From: an uncultured Phocaeicola sp. | GTDB lineage: Bacteria; Bacteroidota; Bacteroidia; Bacteroidales; Bacteroidaceae | Length of the DNA stretch: 64,000 bases | Direction: 5' to 3' | NCBI GenBank assembly: GCA_948579315.1 | Contig: CAPAOL010000005.1 | Coordinates: forward strand, 43,656 to 107,655 | Shown here: positions 1 to 7,768 of the stretch, in pieces | Numbering within the stretch: position 1 is the stretch's first letter | How the letters are laid out: every line of letters starts with the position of its first letter | The notes under the pieces: generated by a model | Told to the model about the DNA's origin: nothing | The model's database searches: none | Seen by the model: only the letters and a program-made list of their open reading frames with translations | Made by a program: the position numbers and the translations under genes

Positions 1-749
1 ATGCGTAATGCTTGCCACATCCCCCTTATTTCTCTTCTCTCGACATCTAACTGGCCATGCTTGGGGTTATCAGCCTTTAAAGTCAGCACATTATCCAAGA
101 AAAGACTGTTTTTCAATATCCGCTTGACTGAAAGTGTTTTCCCATACACAATACTCACAACTCCTGACGCGCTTTCCCACAAACCTTCTTCTATTTTGCG
201 AGCAAGAATTTTAGCTCCGTCCGGTATAGTTGGCTCCATGCTGTCACCACGTACTTGAAAGACCATATAAGAATCATCAAGCACTTCACCTTCTTCCGGC
301 ATGACACCATAAGAATCAATTTCATAAGCTGTGTTATATAAGCTTTCGACAAATGAAGCCGCAGCATCTATCGGAACATATTTTACTTTTACAAGAATAT
401 CTTGAAGATAAGGAGCTACTTTACTAATCGTAGAGTCTGATTGCATTCTCGCATTTTTCAGAGCATCCCTAATATCCTTCTCCGAAGGTTCTATCTGTCC
501 TGATGGAGTCTTTGCAAACAAACCTTCTCCAGTATATAGCCATGCTCTGCTCACATCATACTTCTCACAAAAAGCATCAATTGTTTTTTTACTTGGTAAC
601 TGAATCCCTTTTTTTATACTGGTAAGAGTTGATTCACTGGATATAATATTGTCTTTCTTCAATTTATACCCACTCAAACCACAATATGAAATTGCTTGCA
701 AAAACCTTTTTGAGAGATCACTCAATTTTTTATCGTCAACTTCTTGCAT
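1..749 (-). CDS. XRE/S24-type phage repressor (3' end outside window)
   Basis: Likely CI/LexA-like lysogeny repressor. The first ~75 residues form a helix-turn-helix domain. After a linker comes an S24 autoprotease domain with RGDSMEPTIPDG (nucleophile Ser170) and SVKR (general base Lys209), a spacing normal for LexA/CI self-cleavage. ATG is at 749 and at least 249 codons are present; the C-terminus runs off the window. It is divergent from the early operon. The inverted repeats at 749-766 and 1331-1350 are candidate operators. Self-cleavage under RecA would link induction to DNA damage; this is inferred from the family. Confidence 0.88.
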   Translation of the reverse strand, partial: MQEVDDKKLSDLSKRFLQAISYCGLSGYKLKKDNIISSESTLTSIKKGIQLPSKKTIDAFCEKYDVSRAWLYTGEGLFAKTPSGQIEPSEKDIRDALKNARMQSDSTISKVAPYLQDILVKVKYVPIDAAASFVESLYNTAYEIDSYGVMPEEGEVLDDSYMVFQVRGDSMEPTIPDGAKILARKIEEGLWESASGVVSIVYGKTLSVKRILKNSLFLDNVLTLKADNPKHGQLDVERREIRGMWQALR

Positions 750-775
750 ACTTCATAAATTAAGTAGTATATTTG
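749..775 (+). promoter_or_regulatory. Early promoter with putative repressor operator
   Basis: TATATTTG (768-775) fits the Bacteroidetes -7 box TAnnTTTG. It sits beside the inverted repeat TACTT/AAGTA (749-753/762-766), directly upstream of the repressor start codon. It would fire rightward into the structured segment at 850-1140. Operator use is inferred. Confidence 0.5.
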
Positions 776-849
776 CATCCGTAATAGTAGCAGTATTACC
801 ACATAAATTGATTAAACATCCTATTTGGAGTTTATATATAGAAATCCGT

Positions 850-1140
850 AAATAGCTGCTACCTATTTGCGGATTTTCTTTTTCTCCACATTGTGTAATC
901 GGCGGTAGGCCGCATAGCGGAGAGACAGAGGGTTACACTCTTACAACTCAATACTGCGAAAGGCGTGCGATATTGAGAGGCAAACGAAACCGGGATGCCT
1001 GCACAGCTACAAGTAAGCGAAAAATCCGGGAAGTCGGGTAACTTGTTAATGCCCGGCCAGCTAAGAACGGCGTACTTATACGAACGAGACATTTCTTATG
1101 CTGCATATAGCAAAAACGGGAAACCGTCTAAGGGCTAACT
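850..1140 (+). ncRNA. Structured untranslated segment, early leader
   Basis: No convincing coding frame exists here. The sequence is richer in GC than its flanks and dense in stems: GTGTAA/TTACAC, CTCAATA/TATTGAG, CGGG/CCCG and a tetraloop hairpin ACGG-GAAA-CCGT near 1115. It lies downstream of a promoter at 768, so a ~300-nt leader or small RNA is plausible. No known RNA family is recognised. Confidence 0.4.
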
Positions 1141-1330
1141 ATGCAGCAATCCAGCACCTTACCGAATGAGATCGTCTTTTACTTCTTCAATTATTACAAT
1201 ACTAATAGAACGACATTACTTTTTTTCAGAAAGCTTTCTTTTTACGCAAACCTCACTTGTATAACATTTTATAAACCAACAACTTACATTAAAACATGTT
1301 TTATAACATACGATATACTACAAATTTTAT

Positions 1331-1371
1331 GAAGTATTTTATTGTACTTCTGAAAATATGAAGTATATTTG
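1331..1371 (+). promoter_or_regulatory. Second early promoter with inverted-repeat operator
   Basis: TATATTTG (1364-1371) follows ATTG (1341-1344) by 19 bases, fitting the Bacteroidetes promoter layout. A perfect inverted repeat GAAGTA/TACTTC (1331-1336/1345-1350) overlaps the -33 region and resembles the repeat at 749-766, suggesting one repressor binds both. Confidence 0.55.
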
Positions 1372-1525
1372 CAACGTCAAACAAACAAAGAGTGTAAGTT
1401 TGAACAACAAGAAAGCTGGCGACTTCAAAAGCCACTTACTACATATCTCATTGGCAAATGTAGTTGTTAGCTTTCTTTTATGCAAATTTTTTTGTGGAAA
1501 ATTTAAGTATAAAATAGAAAATAGT

Positions 1526-1729
1526 ATGAAAGTAACAAAGAAAGATATTCTAAGTATTAAAGCTGGTTCTTCCAAAGTAATGCAGCTGGATTCTTACAAG
1601 GATTGCGTCAATGCAAGAAGCTACGCCTATCAATTAGCTTTTACTGATCCCCGTGAAGACGTTGAAAGATATTCAATATCCATCGACAAAGATAAAAATC
1701 AGATAACCATCGAAGCGATAAAGAAATGA
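1526..1729 (+). CDS. Small hypothetical early protein (67 aa)
   Basis: No family recognised. The frame stays open upstream to 1358, but that would start in front of the promoter at 1364, so ATG 1526 is chosen. The protein is charged, begins MKVTKKDILSIKAG and ends in a beta-like stretch. Its stop overlaps the next start (ATGA, 1726-1729), indicating translational coupling to the HTH gene. Confidence 0.6.
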   Translation: MKVTKKDILSIKAGSSKVMQLDSYKDCVNARSYAYQLAFTDPREDVERYSISIDKDKNQITIEAIKK

Positions 1730-1977
1730 ACCGTTCAGATGCCAAAATGATTGCAGAAGAACTGCACAAGTTTATTCGCAATGATGTGAGAAAGGCTGTA
1801 ACTGAAATGGCGACTGCTGAAACCGAAGAGTATTTGAATGCCAAACAAGCTGCTGTATTTCTCGGATGGAAGTTGCAAACCTTATATAATCGAATACATG
1901 ATATTCCTCACACCAAAAATGGCAAGAGTCTCATTTTTACCAAATCAGCTTTGAGAAAATTCATGGAAAGAAAATAA
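1726..1977 (+). CDS. Excisionase-like helix-turn-helix protein (83 aa)
   Basis: Residues ~34-80 read as a MerR/excisionase-type winged helix (HTH_17 style): EYLNAKQAAVFLGWKLQTLY, followed by a wing ending FTKSALRKFMERK. Such proteins bind DNA beside attachment sites or early promoters, so a role as excisionase or early regulator is likely. The N-terminal ~30 residues are an extra helical segment. It is coupled by ATGA overlap to the gene upstream and followed at once by a terminator hairpin, making a two-gene immediate-early unit. Confidence 0.7.
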   Translation: MNRSDAKMIAEELHKFIRNDVRKAVTEMATAETEEYLNAKQAAVFLGWKLQTLYNRIHDIPHTKNGKSLIFTKSALRKFMERK

Positions 1978-2007
1978 TCCCGGACGGATTTGGCCGTCTT
2001 TCCGGGA
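1978..2007 (+). terminator. Hairpin terminator after HTH gene
   Basis: TCCCGGA (1978-1984) pairs with TCCGGGA (2001-2007), with inner CGG/CCG pairs. No long T run follows. A very similar hairpin (TCCCGG...TTGGCCG...CCGGGAACTA) recurs at 8785-8814. Confidence 0.5.
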
Positions 2008-2362
2008 ACTAACAAAACGTTCTTTGACATATTGTATAGTCTGAACAAATAAAGACTTAAAACAAGGTTTACTGCTTATCTAAAGGGCGAAATAGACCGA
2101 CAAAGTAGCCAAAGCAGATTAGTGAAAAGAGTGTGAATACGGACTGCCAACAAGAGGATGCAGCACACGAATCACTAAGTTATCAAAAACAACTTATATT
2201 ATGACAAAGTAAACGTAGGGCGTTTATAAATACATTCTTAACTGAATAGATACTTTAAATGATATATATACCCGTGCTTCGCAAGAAGCGGTCACCGCTA
2301 AAAAGCTACGGCCAACAATCCACCGGAACGCGGACGGGAACACATTTTTAAATGCTAAAAGT
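2008..2362 (+). ncRNA. Non-coding leader with nested hairpin (2119-2178)
   Basis: No gene is visible in these 355 bases. TTAGTG (2119-2124) pairs with CACTAA (2173-2178), GTGTG with CACAC inside it, and CTGC (2144-2147) with GCAG (2160-2163) at the tip, giving a three-tier stem. It precedes the main early operon, so it may be a leader or small RNA; the family is unknown. Confidence 0.35.
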
Positions 2363-2971
2363 ATGAAAGGGATTACAGAAATGACCGAGCAAGAGATTCT
2401 TGCGTTGACGGAGGAAGATGTACAGAAAATGATTAAACTCCGCATGATGGAGGAAGGTATTAAAATCATGGATAAACCCAAAATTCCCGAATTATTTGAA
2501 ATTGAGCCTGCTGATATTCAGTACTTCTCTATTCCGCTTTTGGATGGTTTTGCGTTTACTGACATTAATGAAGCGACTAAGGTTGCTGAAATTCTGAAAA
2601 GCGCGAAGTCATTGCGAAAGGTTGATTACGATTGGAATAAACTTGGGAGTGATTACAAGTTCCTTAAAAAGAGTGAGAGATACAAGTTTAATGGGAACTC
2701 TGATTTTGACATCATTTCAGGATGGGCTTATTCGGATGAACTATATGCTAAGATTTCAAACTTTGCCGCACAGAACAAGGTTATGAAAGAACAAGCAGCA
2801 AAAGACCAAAAGGAATATGACGAAAAGATGCAAGAAGCGTCCGGCATCATCTCGGAGATAAGCGGATGGGTTAAGGGGGTCAAAGTTAAGTATGAGCGAT
2901 TGAATAGGCTTACTTACAAATTCGCACAGACTATTATCCCCTTTCCGATCACAACGAGGATATGGCAATGA
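2363..2971 (+). CDS. Hypothetical early protein, probable 3' frameshift
   Basis: 202 residues, no family recognised. It is acidic at the N-terminus, with a helical segment around 145-185. The last ~10 residues (PFPITTRIWQ) look unnatural. One frame over, from about 2933, the sequence reads YYPLSDHNEDMAMKFMAKAY and continues to a stop at 3063. One missing base near 2930 would therefore explain the end, and the intact protein would be about 235 residues. First gene after the leader. ATG 2363 is used; ATG 2381 is also possible. Confidence 0.6.
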   Translation: MKGITEMTEQEILALTEEDVQKMIKLRMMEEGIKIMDKPKIPELFEIEPADIQYFSIPLLDGFAFTDINEATKVAEILKSAKSLRKVDYDWNKLGSDYKFLKKSERYKFNGNSDFDIISGWAYSDELYAKISNFAAQNKVMKEQAAKDQKEYDEKMQEASGIISEISGWVKGVKVKYERLNRLTYKFAQTIIPFPITTRIWQ

Positions 2972-3063
2972 AATTTATGGCTAAAGCCTATTCTTTTACA
3001 GATGAAGAAAAAGAATACATATTACAGAATTACAAAAAATTACTATCCACAAGTGATGAATAA
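2962..3063 (+). CDS. Displaced C-terminal part of the preceding gene (33 aa)
   Basis: Short frame MAMKFMAKAYSFTDEEKEYI... ending LLSTSDE. It overlaps the preceding gene and probably is its true C-terminus after a one-base loss. It could also be a separately translated small protein. A terminator follows. Confidence 0.4.
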   Translation: MAMKFMAKAYSFTDEEKEYILQNYKKLLSTSDE

Positions 3064-3084
3064 GTTTTTTTTAGTTAGTTATTG

Positions 3085-3116
3085 ACTCCTTGCTTGCGAA
3101 AGTAGGGAGTTTTTTG
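3085..3116 (+). terminator. Intrinsic terminator
   Basis: ACTCC (3085-3089) pairs with GGGAGT (3105-3110) around a TTGCG-containing loop, followed by TTTTTTG. Confidence 0.65.
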
Positions 3117-3136
3117 TAAAACTCTAAATTCATTAT

Positions 3137-4105
3137 ATGAGTAATATAGAAGATACAATTTACGATCTGCCAAATGAAGAATATCACAAGGGAGAAAAAT
3201 TCAAAGATTTCCTAAGTAGTACGCAGATTAAAGATTATATGGTGTCCCCAAAGTTTGCCCGATACAAGGCATTGCACCCTGAAATGTTTGAGATCAGTAT
3301 TGAAGCTTCTGAAAAAGGCTCGCTATATCATGATGCAATGGAAAGCCTTGTTAATACTGGAACACTTGACAAATGGAGAAACAATCTTCTTGCATTTGAG
3401 CCACCTATAAATCCTAAAACTGGCTGTCCGTATGGACGAGACACCCAAAAATATCAGATTGCACTAATCGAGGCCAAAGAATCAAATCCGGGTAAAACGT
3501 TGACAAGCACAACCGATATACAATTGGTTGAAACAATGGTTTATGAGCTTCTTAATAATTGTCGGGACACCTCCAAACAGATCAGGCAGATATTAAAATG
3601 GGGAAAAGCCGAAGTTAGCCATTTCGTTGAATACGAAGGATGCAAGTTCAAATATCGCCCTGATGTGGAAACGGCCAAAAAAATTGTTGACTGGAAAACA
3701 TTGGCGGTTGATGATCTTCATGAAGAAACAGTTAACCGGACTATCGCCAAATTTCATTACGGTATTTCGGCAGCCTTCTACCAGTTTTTTGAACATGAAC
3801 GTACTGGAGTATGGAAGGAGTTCTACTGGGTTATGCAACAAAAGACAGCTCCCTATGACGCAGTATTTGTCAGTGCAGCTAACTGGGCTTTCCATTTGGA
3901 AGACGGAATTGTGAAAATGGGGGCAAGCGCATTGGCATTCAAGAAATTGTTAGACCAGCATGTTTACTGTACACAAAACAATGATTTTGACGGTGCACAG
4001 ATATTTATTCAGCCGGGATTCAAAGGACGAAGAATAATGATACCTGACACACCTGCATTTGAAAAGAACAAGATGTTTAACTTTTATAATAATCAAGAAC
4101 AATGA
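3137..4105 (+). CDS. RecE/exonuclease VIII-type PD-(D/E)XK nuclease
   Basis: 322 residues. The middle carries the nuclease core: EVSHFVEYEGCKFKYRPDVE followed by KIVDWKT, i.e. an acidic residue, RPD and D-x-K as in RecE C-terminal and YqaJ-like exonucleases. The N-terminal FLSSTQIKDYMVSPKFARYK is typical of the family's DNA-grip region. These enzymes resect dsDNA 5' ends for strand annealing. The next gene is RecT and overlaps by four bases, so the pair forms a RecE/RecT recombination module. Confidence 0.82.
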   Translation: MSNIEDTIYDLPNEEYHKGEKFKDFLSSTQIKDYMVSPKFARYKALHPEMFEISIEASEKGSLYHDAMESLVNTGTLDKWRNNLLAFEPPINPKTGCPYGRDTQKYQIALIEAKESNPGKTLTSTTDIQLVETMVYELLNNCRDTSKQIRQILKWGKAEVSHFVEYEGCKFKYRPDVETAKKIVDWKTLAVDDLHEETVNRTIAKFHYGISAAFYQFFEHERTGVWKEFYWVMQQKTAPYDAVFVSAANWAFHLEDGIVKMGASALAFKKLLDQHVYCTQNNDFDGAQIFIQPGFKGRRIMIPDTPAFEKNKMFNFYNNQEQ

Positions 4106-5010
4106 GTAAAACAGAGAATCAATCCCCCCAACAAGGGAACTTGGGAATGGAACAACACAATGCTCCTTCACCAACAAAAACAGAACCGGTCTCCCCAACA
4201 CCTTCCACACCACAACCGCCCGTTCCTTCTGCCCCACCAGCCTTTCCAGTACAACTGAAAGGATTGGAAAGCTGTTTTATCTCCCCTAAAAAGGCATTTA
4301 TAGCAGCTGGTGGCACAGAACAGCAATTTGCCCGTGAAGTCAATTTCGCTATGCAGGCAATGTTGAATAATCCTTATTTGATTGACTGTGCCCGGCAATA
4401 TCCCGATCATCTTGTCGAAGCAATCAAAAACGTTTCTCTTACCGGTCTGACGCTCAATCCTGAACTAAGGTTGGGGTATCTTGTACCGTACAAAGGCAAA
4501 GTGAAGTTCCAAGCTTCATACATGGGTAAAGTTGATATTTTGATCCGCACCGGTGTTGTAAAAGATATTTATTCTGATTTGGTTTATGCTAATGACGAGT
4601 TCAGCATGACAAAAGGTACCGGTGGCACTATCATCCACAAACCCAATGTATTCGGAGAACGTGGTGATCTTCTTGGAGGCTACTATTTTGCAGTCTTGAC
4701 TTCCGGTGTTGTAAAATTCGATGCAATGCCCAAAGCACGTATTGAAGAAATAAAAAGTCGTAGTGAGGCTGTCAAGAAAGGCAAGCAATCCCCGTGGGAC
4801 ACAGACTTTGAAGAAATGGCTCGAAAAACAATCGTGAACTGGGCTTTCAAATTCCTGCCCAAAACCGGCATTTCAGATTCCATGATTAAAGTTCTTGAAA
4901 CAGAGAGCCAGTTGGATGATGAAATGTTTGAAGACTGGAAAAAGGCACAAGGTCAGAAACCGGACGATTTTGAGGAAGACGATACTCCATACGCAGAAGA
5001 AGTCAAGTAA
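4102..5010 (+). CDS. recT: RecT-family single-strand annealing protein
   Basis: 302 residues. A Pro/Thr-rich disordered N-terminus (~1-50) precedes the RecT core, with SLTGLTLNPELRLGYLVPYK and KVKFQASYMGKVDILIRTG, the most conserved part of this family. The tail is strongly acidic (EEDDTPYAEEVK). RecT binds ssDNA and anneals complementary strands produced by the RecE-like partner immediately upstream (ATGA overlap). The partnership is shown by position and is standard for phage recombination modules. Confidence 0.88.
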   Translation: MSKTENQSPQQGNLGMEQHNAPSPTKTEPVSPTPSTPQPPVPSAPPAFPVQLKGLESCFISPKKAFIAAGGTEQQFAREVNFAMQAMLNNPYLIDCARQYPDHLVEAIKNVSLTGLTLNPELRLGYLVPYKGKVKFQASYMGKVDILIRTGVVKDIYSDLVYANDEFSMTKGTGGTIIHKPNVFGERGDLLGGYYFAVLTSGVVKFDAMPKARIEEIKSRSEAVKKGKQSPWDTDFEEMARKTIVNWAFKFLPKTGISDSMIKVLETESQLDDEMFEDWKKAQGQKPDDFEEDDTPYAEEVK

Positions 5011-5243
5011 TGGATTCATGTGAAAAAATTAGTAACAGTATCACAGCGGCTAAAGAACTGATCGAAAATGAAACACGTTCTTTGGCTGCTTTACATAAAG
5101 CAAAACAGCTTGAAAAAGAGCTTCATAAATCCGGCAAGTTGTTTCGTATTCCTACAATGAACGGAATTATAGAAACAACCTGCCCGGAAAAATACATAGA
5201 ATACAATAACCAGTTTAAAATCAAATTAAAATGGGAACAGTAA
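5010..5243 (+). CDS. Small hypothetical protein (77 aa)
   Basis: No family recognised. Residues 10-45 are a predicted helix rich in Glu/Lys/Ala; the C-terminal half is beta-like and ends FKIKLKWEQ. The start shares one base with the recT stop and the end overlaps the next gene by 13 bases, so it is embedded in the recombination operon. An accessory role is possible by position only. Confidence 0.65.
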   Translation: MDSCEKISNSITAAKELIENETRSLAALHKAKQLEKELHKSGKLFRIPTMNGIIETTCPEKYIEYNNQFKIKLKWEQ

Positions 5244-5845
5244 CAGTTGAAGTGCCCGAAGGACACATGGTAAAAATCGTGAAAGAAGAAAGTATGCAAC
5301 CTACTCAAAAAGTTACGGGGGGGGGTAAATTTGAATTTGAGGGTGAGACATTCATCCCCGGTGACGTAATTATCAATCCGAATCGCGGAGGGGGCAGCAT
5401 GATGATTCTTTCTGAAATTAGAGAAGAAAGACCACTCTCTTTTTTACCGGCAATTAAAGTACCTTTCGGCCTTGTCACCTATGTTCCTTCCAATGATGAA
5501 GGTGACAGAGTTTTTGTAAGACTCACACCCGAAGCTGGTATCGGAGGCATGAAGGGATTCCGTAAAGCTACGGAAGAGGAAAAGGCAAAGATGCTTGCCG
5601 CCATGAAGGAAGAAAAACATTACTCCTTCAATTTTGAGAAGTTACAGCCTGAATATATCCCGACTGTCGGCGATGTTGTTATTGTATGGGATGATAATAG
5701 CAAAGAAAATGCGGTAGTCGGTGTCATGAATGAAATGGATAAAACAGTCAGGCCATACAAGATAAATGATGGTACTTGGTATGGGAACTGCGACAAGTTC
5801 GTTTCAGAAGAACAATATAAAAATTTGATTGATGGGAAAGAGTAA
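5231..5845 (+). CDS. Hypothetical protein with poly-G encoded GGG
   Basis: 204 residues, no family recognised. Beta-rich, with several segments that look like repeats of a small barrel (FIPGDVIINPNRGG; TPEAGIGGMKGFRK; VGDVVIVWDDNSK). A run of nine G (5317-5325) encodes Gly-Gly-Gly at ~30-32 in frame. A single slip there would truncate the protein soon after residue 30. It sits between recT and small unknown genes and overlaps its neighbours at both ends. Confidence 0.7.
   Translation: MGTVTVEVPEGHMVKIVKEESMQPTQKVTGGGKFEFEGETFIPGDVIINPNRGGGSMMILSEIREERPLSFLPAIKVPFGLVTYVPSNDEGDRVFVRLTPEAGIGGMKGFRKATEEEKAKMLAAMKEEKHYSFNFEKLQPEYIPTVGDVVIVWDDNSKENAVVGVMNEMDKTVRPYKINDGTWYGNCDKFVSEEQYKNLIDGKE
5317..5325 (+). 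repeat. Poly-G tract (G9) followed by TAAATTTGA
   Basis: Copy 1 of six G7-9 plus AATT motifs in 5.3-15.2 kb. It is in frame in its host gene. Confidence 0.7.
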
Positions 5846-5906
5846 ATCTAAATCGGGGGGGCGAGAAATTACACTCCCCTTCTCACAGCTCGCCCAAAGG
5901 GAATGA
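5832..5906 (+). CDS. Tiny ORF with G7 tract (24 aa)
   Basis: Frame MGKSKSKSGGREITLPFSQL... starts inside the end of the preceding gene and stops with an ATGA overlap on the next (5903-5906). The nested overlaps suggest coupled translation. A G7 tract (5855-5861) lies inside. It is very short, so the coding call rests on the overlap pattern alone. Confidence 0.4.
   Translation: MGKSKSKSGGREITLPFSQLAQRE
5855..5861 (+). repeat. Poly-G tract (G7) followed by CGAGAAATTACA
   Basis: Copy 2 of the poly-G/AATT motif; shares AATTACA with copy 4. Confidence 0.6.
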
Positions 5907-6130
5907 GCTACCAAGAATATCGTGAACGCAGAGCCTATCAGAACGCATGGTTGAAAGAGCGACTGAAAGGCTTTATTTGTTATGTATCGTCTGAACTGGT
6001 TGTATATGACAAAATAACGGGATTACCCCGATTATTCAATCATCGTACAGATGATATACACAAAGCAAACATAAGGACTAACCCACAGCCATTTGTCGGT
6101 TCTGCCCGATATGGCTTAAAACCTTTATGA
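5903..6130 (+). CDS. Small hypothetical protein (75 aa)
   Basis: Basic N-terminus (MSYQEYRERRAYQNAWLKER) and a beta-like C-terminal half. No family recognised. The end nearly touches the next gene (6132), so it is part of the same operon. Confidence 0.6.
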   Translation: MSYQEYRERRAYQNAWLKERLKGFICYVSSELVVYDKITGLPRLFNHRTDDIHKANIRTNPQPFVGSARYGLKPL

Positions 6131-6131
6131 T

Positions 6132-6560
6132 ATGGATAAAGAACTATTTAAAGATAAGAATCCATTGCTTCGCAGACAAATGTTGGAAGACAATTGCGCA
6201 GCAGTTGAAAGAATTACCTATACTTCTCCTTTCAGCGAGGAAGAAATGGGTGAACGGAAAACGGAGTTGGCAAATATTGACCTTGACATGGCCGCACTGG
6301 AAGAAGAAAAGAAAGCTTTCATGCAAGCATACAAGGACAAACTGAAACCTAAAAAGGAACGTAAAAAAACGTTGCTTACCGATATAAAACGTGGTTATGA
6401 GGAAATTACGGATGAATGCTTTAAGTTTATGGATCGTAGCACCCGTACCACCGGATATTACAATGGTAATGGCGATTTGGTTAAAGAACGTCCGATGGAG
6501 GCACAAGAGATGCAAAAAACGGTCTTCGAGGACATTGAATCTACTGGTACGGAGGGATAA
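6132..6560 (+). CDS. Hypothetical coiled-coil protein (142 aa)
   Basis: Residues ~35-85 are a long charged helix (Glu/Lys/Leu heptads), then GYEEITDECFKFMDRSTRTT and a short tail. No family recognised. Placed just upstream of an HU-like gene in a recombination/replication operon. Confidence 0.65.
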   Translation: MDKELFKDKNPLLRRQMLEDNCAAVERITYTSPFSEEEMGERKTELANIDLDMAALEEEKKAFMQAYKDKLKPKKERKKTLLTDIKRGYEEITDECFKFMDRSTRTTGYYNGNGDLVKERPMEAQEMQKTVFEDIESTGTEG

Positions 6561-6563
6561 GCC

Positions 6564-6842
6564 ATGAGAAAAGAAGAACTTATCAAGCAAGTAGCCGAAT
6601 CAACCGGTATCGCTATTTGTGAAGTCCGAACTGTCATAGAGGCAGCACTGAAAGAGACCGTGGATGCAGTAGCTAATGGAAAGACTCTTTATATCAGAGG
6701 TTTTGGCACACTGTCACCCAAACACTATAAACGAAAAGTTGCTCGTAACATACACAAAAACGAGACTATTGTCATAGCGGAGCATTATACTCCACATTTC
6801 AAACCTGCCAAATCATTTAAAAACAGAACTAAAAATTTGTAG
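6564..6842 (+). CDS. HU/IHF-family DNA-binding protein
   Basis: 92 residues, the normal length for the family. Begins MRKEELIKQVAESTGI, with a two-helix dimerisation part, then the GKTLYIRGFGTLSPKHYKRK signature and the beta-arm region ending HFKPAKSFKN. It would bend DNA as a dimer, useful in recombination, replication or packaging. Closely spaced with its neighbours. Confidence 0.9.
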   Translation: MRKEELIKQVAESTGIAICEVRTVIEAALKETVDAVANGKTLYIRGFGTLSPKHYKRKVARNIHKNETIVIAEHYTPHFKPAKSFKNRTKNL

Positions 6843-6848
6843 AACAGC

Positions 6849-7592
6849 ATGGAAAACGAAAAGATGCAAGTGAACTTTGCTCCGGGTGTGACCGAAGCAA
6901 CCCTTAGAGTTATTGAACTTCACGAAGAAAATGAGTTACCGGTACTGGAGCCTGATAAGGTAGAATTAGCCGGAACAATTGGAAGTGTTCATGAATTTCT
7001 CTTGAAAAGAATCTCTGAAAAAGAGCAGATCAATCAGAAACGTTGCTATATTCTTGTTGATCGGGAGAAAATGACACTTAAACTTGTCACCAATGAAACC
7101 GACAGTAGGAATAAAGCTACTGTAAGAGGTGAGTTGAAATACTATCCCAAGTTTCTTGAATTTGGTATTAACACAAGCAAGACATGGGAACCGGTGCAGC
7201 TTTCAAAGTTCTTCAAAATGAATCGTGCCTTTTTCAAGGATGCACAATACAACATGGAACTGGTAACAGTCTTGAAGAACTTCAAAGCCAGCATTGACTC
7301 AAAAGTGGAAAACTCCCGACAAGACAACGGTAGTCGCACTGACAATTACAGCCAAGTTGTCAACTCCAATCTTCCGGCCTCATTCAATCTTATTGTTCCG
7401 ATTTTCAAAGGTCGCCCTGCAGAAGAGATTGAAGTGGAAATCATTGCAGATGTGGACGGGCGTAATATTCGATTGTCCCTTTGCTCCCCTGGTGCAGAAG
7501 TGATAGTGGAAGAAGAACGCAACAAGGCCATTGACGAGCAATTATTGTTGATCCGTAAATTGGCACCGGATATTGCCATTATCGAACAATAA
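6849..7592 (+). CDS. Hypothetical protein, DUF2303-like (247 aa)
   Basis: Resembles DUF2303-type phage proteins through the central TWEPVQLSKFFKMNRAFFKD segment, where that family keeps W..-L..F. The C-terminal half is beta-rich (LIVPIFKGRPAEEIEVEIIA) with an acidic helix at the end. Function unknown. It is common in phage early operons near recombination genes, as here. The family assignment is from memory and tentative. Confidence 0.6.
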   Translation: MENEKMQVNFAPGVTEATLRVIELHEENELPVLEPDKVELAGTIGSVHEFLLKRISEKEQINQKRCYILVDREKMTLKLVTNETDSRNKATVRGELKYYPKFLEFGINTSKTWEPVQLSKFFKMNRAFFKDAQYNMELVTVLKNFKASIDSKVENSRQDNGSRTDNYSQVVNSNLPASFNLIVPIFKGRPAEEIEVEIIADVDGRNIRLSLCSPGAEVIVEEERNKAIDEQLLLIRKLAPDIAIIEQ

Positions 7593-7594
7593 CA

Positions 7595-7768
7595 ATGAAG
7601 ACTGTAAAGAAATACTGGAAGCCGGTACTTGTCGTATCGGCTTTCTTCATTGGCAACCGCGTATTCAATCACATAAATGCGTGGTTGGGAATTTCAATAA
7701 TTATGCTGACAGTAGCATTTATAGTTTATAATATCATTAAAAAAGTAGAAAATGAAAAGAAAGACTGA
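7595..7768 (+). CDS. Small membrane protein (57 aa)
   Basis: Residues ~9-20 and 31-49 are hydrophobic, giving one or two membrane segments between basic ends (MKTVKKYWK; KKVENEKKD). It overlaps the SPFH gene by 17 bases in another frame, implying coupled expression. A role with the SPFH lipoprotein at the membrane is possible. Confidence 0.6.
   Translation: MKTVKKYWKPVLVVSAFFIGNRVFNHINAWLGISIIMLTVAFIVYNIIKKVENEKKD

Noticed and set aside
859..1092. 77-codon frame on the minus strand in the early leader
   Set aside because: Composition and residue pattern are not protein-like, and strong RNA stems explain the sequence better.
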